DNA of 64,000 nucleotides from Plectrocnemia conspersa (Eukaryota; Arthropoda; Insecta; Trichoptera; Polycentropodidae). The first letter of the stretch is position 1. Every line of letters starts with the position of its first letter. Shown one piece after another: positions 52,675-62,779 of this stretch. Where the stretch lies: positions 1 through 64,000 of the forward strand of contig VTFK01000535.1 of assembly GCA_009617715.1 (NCBI GenBank). The letters are read 5' to 3'. The position numbers and the translations under genes were made by a program. A model generated the notes under the pieces. It was not told where the DNA came from, searched no databases, and saw only the letters and a program-made list of their open reading frames with translations.

Positions 52675-52762
52675 TCTAATTTTTTTAATACTAATCTTCT
52701 GTCTATTGTTTTGAAAGCTCCCTTAAAATCCACTAAAACTGCTCCAATGATGTAGTTCGTTG
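52675..52762 (-). pseudogene. Reverse-transcriptase fragment of a LINE
   Basis: The minus strand reads YIIGAVLVDFKGAFKTIDRR followed by LVLKKLE. This matches the first catalytic aspartate block of LINE reverse transcriptases (A-V-x-x-DFx-x-AF-x-x-ID). The open piece is under 30 codons and is abutted by the mariner-like fragment. Confidence 0.65.
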
Positions 52763-52763
52763 A

Positions 52764-52896
52764 ATTTTTTTGTGGGGTTATGTTAAATCGTGTCTACACC
52801 GACAAACCCGAAACGTTTGAGCACATAAAAACCAACATTCGCCAAATTATAGCTGAGATACCGCCCGAAATGTACAAAAAAATCATCGAAAAATAG
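52764..52896 (+). pseudogene. Mariner/Tc1-like transposase C-terminus
   Basis: The frame reads FFCGVMLNRVYTDKPETFEH, then IKTNIRQIIAEIPPEMYKK, then IIEK and a stop. This is the DFFLWGYLK...VY-x-x-KP-x-T-x-E-x-LK-x-NI end of transposases in the mariner/Tc1 group, with LWGY altered to CGVM. Only the last 43 codons remain. Confidence 0.75.
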
Positions 52897-52899
52897 TTC

Positions 52900-53365
52900 T
52901 AGAAGCAGACATTTAATTGATATTAATTTTAAATAAAATGAAATAAATCAAAAGTTTGTTTAAAAAAAAAAATCGAAGATATCGTTAAATTTGTATGGAG
53001 TTTTTTAAGTTCGGAAAGTTATGTTAAATAACTTTTTATTACGTAAAACCAGTTTAAAAATACATTAAAAATAAATATGCAAAAAAATAAATAAGGATTT
53101 TTGTTACAAAAAAATATTCGATTATCAAAAGTCCAATTTCATAAAAATCTAAAATACTTTGAAGAAAGAAAACTTTCGCCACAGATCAAATGCATTTAAG
53201 CAATTTTGTGATATATGCATTCTGAAGAAAACTTGAATTTGTAACTGACATATTTATGTCAATAATAAAATTATTTTAATGATTATCGTATGTATGAAAG
53301 AGTCGTAAAATTGTCTTAAAATGTATTGAAATTGCTAAGTTATTTGATATGTATACTAAATAAAA
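52900..53365. other. AT-rich spacer
   Basis: Nothing recognised. Confidence 0.5.
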
Positions 53366-53367
53366 AA

Positions 53368-53500
53368 TAGTGTCAAACTTTATCAAAGGCCTTTTCAAAA
53401 TCGCCTTCTTAAAATCATCTACTTTCATTCCCGCATCCAAAGATTGTGTTATTGTTATGGTGCAAGACAGAAGGTTAGTAACCGCTTGTTCCGACTAAAG
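53368..53500 (-). pseudogene. Reverse-transcriptase fragment of a second LINE
   Basis: The minus strand reads VTNLLSCTITITQSLDAGMK, then VDDFK and, in another frame, DFEKAFDKV. This is the S-TTNLL ... Q-x-LD-x-G-x-xVD-x-IY-x-DFEKAFD block of CR1/jockey reverse transcriptases with one frameshift. The remains run on to about 53,630 without a clear frame. Confidence 0.7.
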
Positions 53501-53775
53501 ATGCAATGTCGTAATCACTGCATATGGCAATCAAATGTCTGAGGCATTCTCTTTCAGAGTGTCACCTTAAGAGGAGACTCCTGGTGCCAAGAATTGTCTG
53601 ACCAGATGGAACCTTCGTACGAAAAGCCTTACTATGCTGGTGGAGAGCCAGTATATTATTTATACTAATAATCTTATAAACTTGGGTTTGTGTAAAATAA
53701 GAACAAAATATACATATTTATTCAACGTATGTGTTGTATTCTTAAAAAGTAGTTTACATTATTTTAATTCAATGG

Positions 53776-53781
53776 TTTATT
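53776..53781 (-). terminator. Poly(A) signal beyond the repeat-protein array
   Basis: AATAAA on the minus strand begins 27 bases beyond the last stop (53,808) of the decayed final repeat unit. This suggests the ancestral transcript ended here. Confidence 0.45.
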
Positions 53782-53807
53782 TAATTACTAAAACAATATT
53801 CAAATTG

Positions 53808-54177
53808 TTAAAAGTTTTTAGTATTTTGTATCTCATTTCTCATTTCTCTAGGATGAAAACGGGTAATTTCCCAACATGAAAACCGGCTCCAATTGAGATC
53901 AGGGTTTGTTAAATTTAAACTGCCTGTTCCTGGAAAAGCTTCAGTTAATATCGACGACTTTGCCCGACGAACCACTTCTTCATCATTACCATAAAAATCA
54001 GAATCGATCATTTCTGTAAGAGCCCTAGCTGAATTCGATGATTTTACATCGACCATCCATTTCTTCATTAGCTTTAAAATCATAATGGGTCATTTCTGAA
54101 AGAGCTTCAGCTAATGTGAACGATTTTGTCAGTCCACACATTTCTTCGTTTTTACTTGATAAGTCGTCGTATGTAGT
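53808..54177 (-). pseudogene. Broken 3' repeat units of the acidic repeat protein
   Basis: After the TAA at 54,178 the same frame continues with YDDLSSKNEEMCGLTKSFTL and AEALSEMTHYDF. It then shifts frame into ARALTEMIDSDFYGNDEEVV, SILTEAFPGTGSLNLTNPDL and NWSRFSCWEITRF, ending at 53,808. Compared with the matching intact segment (HPESEYDDLSSDYEEM), the stop stands where a glutamate codon (GAA) is expected. One stop plus one frameshift therefore cut off the last unit. Confidence 0.65.
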
Positions 54178-55188
54178 TTATGGATAAAAATTTTGTGTCT
54201 CATCCACGAATTCTCCAGAATCAAAACAATTAGTGCTCCAACTTGGAAGCCGGCCCCAATATAGATCAGGGTTTGTAAAATTCAAATTGGCTATAGTCGG
54301 AAGAAATTCAATTGATGACCACAAATGTGCACAACCAACTATTTTTTCCGCTGAAGTCAAAGATTGCCCCTTTCTGATCATTTCTTCGTTGTTCCAAACA
54401 AGGCCATCGTCGAATATTTCTGTATGATTGTTTAAAAAAGTTAACTGTTTCGATTGTCCAACCACTCCACCACTATCCGAAATAAAGACTTCGTCAAATA
54501 TTTCTTGGGAAATACCACTCATTAACGGTTCAATAATTTCCATGTCACTTAAAATTATGTCTTTTACATGGTCATTATTAGTATTAAAATCATTATCGAC
54601 AATTTCTGGAAAAGCTTTAACTAAAGTCGAAGATATTGTCAGTCTACGCATTTCTTCGTAATCACTTGATAAGTCGTCGTATTCAGATTCTGGATGAGAA
54701 TTTTGAGTCTCATCCTCCGTTTCTCTATGATCAAAACAAGTAGTGTCCCAACTTGGAAGCCGGCCCCAATTAGGATCAGGGTTAGTAAAATTTAAATTGA
54801 CTTTATCCGGAAAAGCTTTAACCGATGTCGGTGCACAACCAACTATTATTTCTTCGTTACCAAAAAAATCATAATCGATTATTTTTGGGAGAGTTTTCGC
54901 TGAAGTCAACGATTGTCCCTTTCCGACCGTTTCTTCATTGTTCGAAACGAAGCTTTCGTCAAATATTTCTGAATGATTTCTTAAAGAAGTAAACTGTTGT
55001 GATTGTCCAACCATTCCACAACTACCCAAAATAAAGACTTCGTCAAATATTTCTTGGGGTATACCATTCCTCAACGGTCGAATAACATCGAACTCGCTTA
55101 AAATGATGTTTTCCATCTCGTCGTGTGTCATAAACCAGTAAGCCTTACTTTCAATCGTAGGTACATCAAAATTATATACTCCGTCCAC
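54178..55188 (-). CDS. Repetitive acidic protein, 336-codon open core
   Basis: The longest open frame in the window, coding for an acidic protein built from two units of about 185 residues (about 23-208 and 209 to the end). Shared landmarks are DIILSDMEIIEPL or NIILSEFDVIRPL; QEIFDEVFI; VGQSKQLTF or VGQSQQFTS; a KGQSLTSAK-like segment; LNFTNPD; WGRLPSW; then DETQN and YDDLSSDYEEM. Inside each unit a shorter module of about 30 residues (EE...SLTSAKTLPKIIDYDF) is itself repeated. There is no signal peptide, membrane segment or known domain, and the start at 55,188 is only the first ATG of the open core. Similar but broken units lie on both sides (53,808-54,177 and 55,200-55,390), so the present frame is probably a fragment of a longer, decaying array. 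It could instead be a still-used short form. Function unknown. Confidence 0.55.
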   Translation of the reverse strand: MDGVYNFDVPTIESKAYWFMTHDEMENIILSEFDVIRPLRNGIPQEIFDEVFILGSCGMVGQSQQFTSLRNHSEIFDESFVSNNEETVGKGQSLTSAKTLPKIIDYDFFGNEEIIVGCAPTSVKAFPDKVNLNFTNPDPNWGRLPSWDTTCFDHRETEDETQNSHPESEYDDLSSDYEEMRRLTISSTLVKAFPEIVDNDFNTNNDHVKDIILSDMEIIEPLMSGISQEIFDEVFISDSGGVVGQSKQLTFLNNHTEIFDDGLVWNNEEMIRKGQSLTSAEKIVGCAHLWSSIEFLPTIANLNFTNPDLYWGRLPSWSTNCFDSGEFVDETQNFYP

Positions 55189-55199
55189 TTGCCAAAGTG

Positions 55200-55390
55200 T
55201 TGCCTTCCAATAAAAAATGTTCTGGATGATAATTTTATGTCTCCTCCTTTATTTCTTTAGAATCAGAACGAATGGTTTTCCAGCTTGCTAGCCAGACCCA
55301 ATTTATTTAAATGGTATAAAATTTTAATCTGCCATATTATTGGCTATTTCGGTTCTCTAAAATAGTTAAAATAAAATTAGAATAATTCCA
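55200..55390 (-). pseudogene. Broken 5' repeat unit of the acidic repeat protein
   Basis: The minus strand reads RLKFYTI, stop, INWVWLASWKTIRSDSKEIK and EET, stop, NYHPEHF. These align with LNFTNPDPNWGRLPSWDTTC and DETQNSHPESE of the intact units. At least two codons are now TAA; the second replaces CAA (Q). A frame change separates this piece from the open core. It shows that the array once extended upstream. Confidence 0.6.
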
Positions 55391-55399
55391 GTTATATAC

Positions 55400-57860
55400 A
55401 TAAATGCAATTCGTATTTGTAGTCGTATTTTATATTTCAGAAAGTGCTTTTTAGAAGAAATACTTTTTAATAATATTTTTTAAAATGTTATGTAGTATAA
55501 TAGTAATTATATATTTAAAATCTCTAGTAGTCTTTGTGGTAGTTAAAATATATATCAAATCAAATCTCTACAATATTTCAAGTAAACCTAAAGTATTTCT
55601 AGAGATGTGCAACGAGTTATTAATTATTTTCTCAAAGTATTCTAATATTTACAATTTAATAATGAAGAATGACTTACATTTTTGTTTTTTTATCCAGCGT
55701 CTTTATTCCTAATGTATGCCTTATAGACCAAGGTACGTGATAGTGACTAAAATATAAGTGATAGGTGTATGTATTTCAAATGCATTGAATAAATATATGG
55801 ATTACTATCAATCAATTCATTAAAATTATAGATTAATTTGATTAATAGATTAATTGTATAACATATAATTTGTTACCTGGTTAACGAAATGATATGTGTT
55901 TGCGGTGATTCGTTTTCATCTAGCAGGATTAAATTTTTAAAAATAAATTTTCTTTACGAAATTCCAAAAAGAACCTATTCGAAAAAAAGTGTTTAGTTAT
56001 GAGCTGCCAAGCAACAATTTGAGACATCAAAACAACAATTTGAATGACTAATTTTAAAACATCGAATAACTCTTGGAATCGACCGCAATAATTACTAATA
56101 CTATAATGTTGAGTAACAATAACAATAAGAACTGTAATAAGCTAGCAAAAGTTATTATTATAATAAAATAACTTAAGATTCGCTATTTTGTATTTATCTT
56201 AAAAAAATATCTAATTAGTATTGATAATAACAAATAAAAACAACACACTAACCTACTAATCTTAAATTAAAATATTAGCATAAAAATCCAAAATACTTCT
56301 ATTTTTATTTTCATATATTTTTTATATTTCAATATGATAAATATAAGACTGCAGAATAATATAAATGTAAAAAAATGTAATTAAATATTAGTCGCAAGGT
56401 TTTTTCATTATTATCAAAAAAATCAAAATTTAGTCAAAAAAATTCTGTAAATTGATCTGCAAAATAGAAATTGCTTTTGATACAATATCAATGCGCCCCT
56501 ACAAAAAATTTTATTTTAGTGTTTAATTTTAGAAAAAAATTACTGACGTTGAATATGCAGTACCATCGATTTTATTCAGTTGCAAATAAATATTGTGTCA
56601 ACCCTTATTTTACTCCAATAATATAAAAAACAGTAACATGACATTATAATTAAAAATCTTGCTCATAACACAATTTTATTTCCATAAAAAAAAAATTTTA
56701 TTATATTCATTCATTTTTTGGATAAATAGTGCAATAACAGCATTAGGTTTATCTTAAAAAAATTGATTTTTTAAATATTTAACTCGTTTTATTGAGCTTA
56801 AAAAACGCTCATTCATTTTCACTAATTTAATACTTGTGAATATAAGTTAAAAAATTTTCAGGTTGCTTTCATTCAATATTTTTGTTTATGCATTTATATT
56901 AAAAAAACCAGTAAGCTTGAGTGTATACATATACACATAAAAATCAGTAAAGCATGTGTGTATATATACACATACTTTTTTTAAATATTTAACTTTGGAT
57001 TGATAAGTAGTAAACACGTATTTTTTTGTTGTGGAAAAAATACACTTTTACCTGATAGGAATACTGGGAACAATTTGTTCTTTAAAAACATTATTACAGA
57101 GCTGCATATCGTATATAGCTCTTACGATATATTGCAGCCTCCATATCAACTGAACTTGGCACCTTTAAAATACTACATTTTTTTAAAAGGAAAATATTTA
57201 AATAACTAGAAGAAGTGAAATCGGCGCTTTTTAGTTGTTTTAATTTTAAATAAAAAAATTATTATTAAAAGAGCAGTAATTCATTAGAAATGTAGAAAAG
57301 GGATTTATAAACTCATTATATAAAAGAAAAATAATTGAAAATTTTAATAAAACGATATTTTTCTGGATACCCGTAATATCATCAATTCTTCTTCTAAATG
57401 TATTATTTTTCTTAACTCATATGCATACGATTCGCGAAACATTATTTTAACCAAATCAATAGCTGCTGGCAATACAATGTTTATTTAGTATATTGTATGT
57501 GTTATTTACATTTTGCGATTTTATTAAGAACTCGCTACATTCTACATTGGTTTTTCCAAGCCATATAATATACATATATAATACCTGTGAATAATAATGA
57601 TAAATATAAAATCGTATTTTCATTTTTCATGTATTCTATTTTTACTATTTTGTATTTAGATCAGTATAATTATTAGTAACTAGTCAATAAATTATCAGTT
57701 TCTTTTAAAATATTAGGAATAATTTTTTAATGAATTGAACTAGTCTAACAGAGCGCCTGCTAATTAGTAAGGTTGCAAGCTAAAATTAAAGGACAGCTTG
57801 AATCAAAGCGTAATATTATTTATAAATCATCTTAAAATCTTATTGTACCATGAGTGAAGG
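55400..57860. other. AT-rich intergenic DNA
   Basis: No gene, RNA or repeat was recognised. Open frames at 55,485-55,712 and 57,000-57,209 are AT-driven and unsupported. Confidence 0.5.
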
Positions 57861-57869
57861 GTTAAAAAA

Positions 57870-58250
57870 TAATGGCGTGTGCTTAAAACACCGCAGGCAC
57901 CTGCAGTTGAGGGTTGGGAAAAGAGAGGCAGAGGTAAAAGCGAGTGAGGGTCAGAGGTTTTGTGTTTACATTTGGCTTATAATGTGCCCCTCGGCCTGGC
58001 CATAATAAGGCACTCGCGCCAGGAGGTCACAAACAGGCTTGGCATACTCGTGTAAAGGTAGTGTTTGTCTGGGAGTAATATATCCTCGTTTTGTTTGACA
58101 CACAAAGGTTAAGTGGGGGAGATAATCCATTACGCGAAAGCGGCAACCGCCTTTTATACACTATGCATCTAAATAAACCATCTATATCTTGACACCACCC
58201 TCAAACCCCTTTAATGCACGTACATATATACACCGACAAATCTTTAAACT
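57870..58250. promoter_or_regulatory. GC-richer non-coding island, candidate regulatory element
   Basis: About 380 bases are clearly GC-richer than the surroundings, with purine-rich runs (GAAAAGAGAGGCAGAGG), TTATAATG and CCATAATAAGG motifs, and no open frame or transposon end. Its sharp contrast would fit a conserved regulatory element, but an unrecognised repeat is equally possible. Confidence 0.25.
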
Positions 58251-58391
58251 ACTACAGTCGATCTATAGTACCGTCCAATTTATTGTAATTATAATTTACG
58301 TGTCTTTGATTTTTTCTAAATACTAATGATTATTCTATTGCACCGTGCTTTTGATAGTAGATCTCAAAGTCAGCATTGATAGCATTTATGT

Positions 58392-58399
58392 ATCACGAC
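58392..58399. repeat. hAT target-site duplication, left copy
   Basis: ATCACGAC, identical to 59,057-59,064. Eight bases is the hAT target length. Confidence 0.85.
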
Positions 58400-59056
58400 T
58401 AGGGATTCCAATCCGGGATTCCAATCCCGGGATCCGGGATCCCGAATGATTTTCAATACCCGATTAGTCCCGGGACTATAAAACATAATCCCGAATTTTT
58501 CGGATTGATTAATTTATCAAGCACAATCGAATTATTATTGACAACATCGTTATATTTCGTGTACAAACTTGCGCGAGTTGCACGTGTCATCTGTGCATCT
58601 TTGAGGCTGTTAGTCTGAACGTGCTATTTCAGCAGCAGGCTGCTTAGGAACCAAAATCAGATCAAGGCTAAATGATAAAACACTTGATGCTTTGATGTTA
58701 CTTCGTGAGTTTTATTCAAAATAATGTTTTCAATTAATTGTGTCTATGAATGTACATATGTACATACATTGTCAAAGGTTCATTTTTTTCTTCTCAAATA
58801 AATATATAAGACCTTCCCTTTTTTATTTTTATTATATTATTTTCTATTTTAAGCCCAAGACTAAAATTATAGGTACTTTATACATTGTACGTTATAAAAA
58901 ACATATGTAAAAATATATTTTATTATTCATTTTAAATTATTTTTATCGATAAATAACATGACAATTATCCCGGGACTGGTCCCGGGATCCCGGGATCGAC
59001 TAATTGCAATACCGAAATCCCGGGATCAAAATTTTGGCCCGGGATTGGAATCCCTA
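58400..59056 (+). mobile_element. Non-autonomous hAT element with full ends
   Basis: The 657-bp element starts TAGGGATTCCAATCC and ends with the complement GGATTGGAATCCCTA. Several extra CCCGGGATC-type repeats lie inside each end (58,420-58,500 and 58,970-59,045). It is flanked by a perfect 8-bp target duplication. The interior keeps only the end of a transposase gene. Ends and target duplication are intact, so this copy is fairly young, or at least undisturbed. Confidence 0.92.
58617..58725 (+). pseudogene. hAT transposase C-terminal remnant
   Basis: The frame reads ERAISAAGCLGTKI and then RSRLNDKTLDALMLLREFY, SK and a stop. This is the hallmark ER-x-FS-x-AG ... T-K-x-RSRL-x-D-x-x-LDALxxLR of the hAT dimerisation domain. 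The segment is open to its natural stop, but everything upstream of ER is out of frame or missing. It shows the element came from an autonomous hAT by internal deletion. Confidence 0.85.
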
Positions 59057-59064
59057 ATCACGAC
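59057..59064. repeat. hAT target-site duplication, right copy
   Basis: ATCACGAC, identical to 58,392-58,399. Confidence 0.85.
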
Positions 59065-61500
59065 TAAAAGTATTTAGCTAATATGCTTTATTTAGCAATG
59101 TAATGTCGCTATAAAAAACACCACTTTGAACTCTATAAAAGAATATGCATTTATGTCAATTGTAAGAACTTTTAAAGGCTCTTTTTATAATTTAAATATG
59201 CATTGGGAAAAATAGCTTCTAATGGGTTTAAAGACCATTGGTCTTGTAATGCTAAAAGCTTGAAAGTGGCGCAGAACTAATCATTAAAGAATGTTATTAT
59301 TATTTTATTTTTAAAATGATGAAAAAACTTTCGATGGCCTTCAATGATTTATATAATATAGTTATTATCTAACAAATCTCTATAATTAATAAACATATAA
59401 TATTTTTTAGCCATATTTCTATTAAACTTAATTATTTAAGTTATCTACAACTTGTTTATAATATAAAATATCGTTATTTTATATTATGAACAACAATGTT
59501 CTAGTTTGGACACCTGTGGTATTATTTCACTTAATCATAATATATAATCTCTTATTTCCTGAACATGATACTTCTGTCTAGTATATGTTTTGAAATTCAA
59601 GAAAACTTCTCCAATTAGTCTGTTCATATCCTTGGCCTACTAATTATATATCACTACTTATATTACAGTCTCAATTGTTGTTCACATAGATTATTTTGCG
59701 AAATAATTAAATATTTAAATGGTATGCTTACTACTAATTCTAATAGCTTTTCTATACAATTTATCAAATTTATCTAACATTTTTACCTCAATTATTTTAT
59801 TTTAGGTATATGTATAATAACAGTAATTTTTAAATTATCAGATATATTTTGTTCGGAAAGTGCTTCATTTATTAAATAATGTAATTTAGTTACAAATCAT
59901 CCGTATTGTTTCCTTTTCTTGTATGTGTGTATTTGAAATAAAAAAATAATTATATTTCATTATTTAAAAAAAATCAATAATTAAACTAATAATAATAACT
60001 ATATTATTTCAAACAGCTATGGATTGTAATATGTATTGGGAAAAGTTCATTCATGAAAACCACTTAATGTAAGCTCGAATGTCATGTCGCTAAATGCTGC
60101 ACCGATGTAAGCAGTGGCTACGTGAAACTTACTGTCGAGGCTAATTTTCTTCAATAGGCAATACTGCAAATAGTCAGGATGTAAACCTATTTAAGTTCAC
60201 AATTGAGCTATGAGTGGCTATTCATATAGACCGGCAGTACAATTGCATATTGTAGACAAAAAGGGTAATTCAACTTTTTTTGAACTTTATGTAAAAAAAA
60301 TACAAGCTTGTATACCACAGTAAAGCAGTGTAATCTAGTGATTTTAAATCTAAGTAAGAAGATCTTAAAACGGTCGAAAAGCTTTTAGCCAAATTCACAG
60401 GCGTGTGAATCCGAATATTATGCTATTAAATCATAAACCCAGTTTCGACATGAGATACACAAATACAGATTGTAAACGCTTAAAAATGTTTTTTTGGTAA
60501 AATAGAACACTGATGCGAGAATACATTTTTACAGATTAAGTTCAAATTTCCATCCAAATCAGCATCAATAAGTTTGTACGAACCATGACAAAGAATAAGT
60601 TTACTTAAATTCAGATCGCACAAAACCGCCGCTTCTCTCTTCGCATCTGCTGGTCTAGAATCCAGATTTAAACCCGCTTCAAACGTACAAACGGAAAACT
60701 TTACGTATAACTTACATATACAAACTGTATGTGACGATCTTATTTGTTCCATAGCAATTACCACAGAAAGTATAATAAAACAAGGGTGGAATGCAAATTT
60801 AATTGATGGTAATTATTTTGTAATAAATTATTATCGTATTATTTCTTTTGTACCGATGAAAAATCTGTATGGTTTTATTTTGTTATACTGTAAAATATAA
60901 AACAAACATAAATTGAGTGATGAGATTTTCTTTTCAAAGGATAATCAATATTGAGCATTTATATATCGTTAGATGTACTATGACGATGTAGGCGCACTTA
61001 GTCTAATTAGAAAACGTTGTATACCTAAGATACAAAGACATGTAGTAAAACACAACTCGGAAAAGGGAGATAGACTGACCCTTACTTAATGCCATAATAT
61101 GTTCGGATGTATGTGTGCTATGTCGCCTTCATTATTTATAAAATAAGGTAAAATCTTAAATTGAAGGGATATTTTAATCAGATAGAGGGATATATATATG
61201 TGTCATAGTTTTACATTGAAGTTGCTTTACGCTGATAATTGGAAACGAAAAATCATGCTTTTGATAGTTGATAATCTGAACGCAACATCGTCACATATAC
61301 AAAAAATAGTTTGATAAAAATAGCACTCAAGTAACATCGTAAAAGTTTTTATAAACATAAGTAAAAATGATTCACCGTAATAACAAAAGGATACGTCTTT
61401 ACTCGTTTCTGAACACAACATCGTGTCAAAGAGAATATATAGGATTTTATCAAAAAATGTTCATGACGATCGTGACATTTTCCAATTTTAATTTTCTGAT
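59065..61500. other. AT-rich intergenic DNA with one possible exon
   Basis: Mostly featureless. The minus-strand frame at 60,480-60,764 contains a GC-richer core (SRPADAKREAAVLCDLNLSK) and stands out from the background, but has no start, splice partner or known family. Confidence 0.45.
60480..60764 (-). other. Open frame of uncertain status
   Basis: The frame is open from about 60,806 down to 60,480 and contains ILSVVIAMEQIRSSHTV, then DSRPADAKREAAVLCDLN and LIDADLDGNLNLICKN. Codon composition in the middle is less AT-rich than random frames here. There is no ATG near the upstream limit, and an acceptor-like TTCTAG precedes ACCAGC at about 60,652. It could be an exon, a decayed exon or chance. 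Confidence 0.25.
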
Positions 61501-61587
61501 AAAGCACATCCTAATAAAATGACACGTACCTTTTAGTTGAAAAGAAGACTTCAAATCCTAACATATTCACTCTATCGATTGCCCACA

Positions 61588-62514
61588 ATGGAGCGTCCCA
61601 AACTGTGCAAGAAAATTCCGAGGCAATTGGGTGCTTTCATCTGCTTGGGAATTGTAGTAGCTCAAGCTTTATTGTTAAGTGCAGCTTTAAATTGTAAGTA
61701 TAAATTTACGATCCTCTGTTATTTATTTGTATTTTTTTTATTTTAATAAAAAAATGTTAAATTCGAGTTATTTTTCTTTGGCGCTCCCAGTGACTAAAAG
61801 TATTTTCTTTTTGTTGAACTTCTCTGAGATGTGTAATAACTATATAATTATATATATATATGTGCATATATTCTTAAGATATACTGATCATCTTTTTTCA
61901 ATACCACCATTTAATAGTGTATACCATTAGTGCTTACTTAAGAAAGAAAACCACTATAACTAAGTAATATTTTTTTATACAGGTTTATTTCTTCATGTTC
62001 GAAATAAAAACGCTACTGCATATAACGAAACTAAAGAAGCGTTATTGACAACCCCATATGAGGGTAAGCCTAATCCATATATCAAATTAGTATTTTATCA
62101 TTTAATTAACCTCTACTTTAATTATATTGCAGAAATTCTCACAACAACTTCTCCATATGAGGGTAAGCTTTATCTATATTTTAAATTTGTATTTTATTAT
62201 TTAATTTAATTCTGTTTAATTTTTATTGTAGAAATTCTCACAACCATGACTCCACAGAAGGGTGAGCTTTATTTATATTTTATATTTGTATTTTAACATT
62301 TAATTTAAATTTGTGTAAATTTTACTGCAGAAATTTTTACAACCACGACTCAGATTTATACTTCAGTGAGTAACATTCAAAAGATACCGAAAAAGAGGTA
62401 AATATAATATTTTTATTCTCATATTAAATAACATATATTATATGTTTTATATTATTATATTTATTTTTCAGAATGAACAGGCGTGAAAAAAGAGCATTCA
62501 GAAACGTGCATTAA
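61588..62514 (+). CDS. Six-exon micro-exon cassette gene, 118 residues
   Basis: Exons are 61,588-61,693, 61,983-62,063, 62,133-62,162, 62,232-62,261, 62,331-62,397 and 62,472-62,514, all with GT-AG introns. Introns 1-4 are phase 1 and intron 5 is phase 2. The product starts MERPKLCKK and has one hydrophobic segment (LGAFICLGIVVAQALLLSAA), a signal peptide or membrane anchor. NAT and NET sequons at about residues 45-51 follow. Next come four 10-residue repeats (EALLTT-PYE, EILTTTSPYE, EILTTMTPQK, EIFTTTTQIY) and a very basic tail (IPKKRMNRREKRAFRNVH) with dibasic sites. Exons 3 and 4 are exactly 30 nt and introns 2-4 are each exactly 69 bp, so the cassette is a 99-bp tandem repeat. The threonine-rich repeats could be O-glycosylated and the dibasic tail could be cleaved; both are inference. 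The ATG at 61,588 is chosen because it leads straight into the leader. No known family. Confidence 0.72.
62042..62340 (+). repeat. 99-bp exon-plus-intron tandem array
   Basis: Exon starts at 62,133, 62,232 and 62,331 are spaced 99 bp apart. Each unit is a 30-nt exon (AAATTCTCACAACAACTTCT and variants) plus a 69-bp intron beginning GTAAGCTTTAT or GTGAGCTTTAT and ending TTGCAG, TTGTAG or CTGCAG. The last 27 bases of exon 2 with intron 2 form a fourth, older copy. Splice sites are inside the repeat, so each duplication added a spliceable, in-frame exon. Confidence 0.85.
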
Positions 62515-62767
62515 ATAGACCCGACCTTTCAATGATATTCATTCACAAGTTTTTTTCTTATATTTCCTAACTCATGGGTAATTAATCGGTAATTCTATTA
62601 TGATATTATTACTTAACTAACCACTTTATAGGCCTAATTTTAATTATTATGTATTGTTAACCTTTCGTTGTAACTTTAGCCCGATGCGTTATAACGAATA
62701 ATTTTGAGAAAAAAGACTGAAAAAAGTCTATAAATAATATATAATGACACTATTATTTTTAATTATA

Positions 62768-62773
62768 AATAAA
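62768..62773 (+). terminator. Possible poly(A) signal of the micro-exon gene
   Basis: AATAAA about 255 bases after the stop. In DNA this AT-rich the motif is common, so its assignment is tentative. Confidence 0.35.
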
Positions 62774-62779
62774 TTATAG

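Noticed and set aside
54233..54661. Two plus-strand frames of 64 and 77 codons
   Set aside because: Antisense shadows of the repetitive acidic protein frame.
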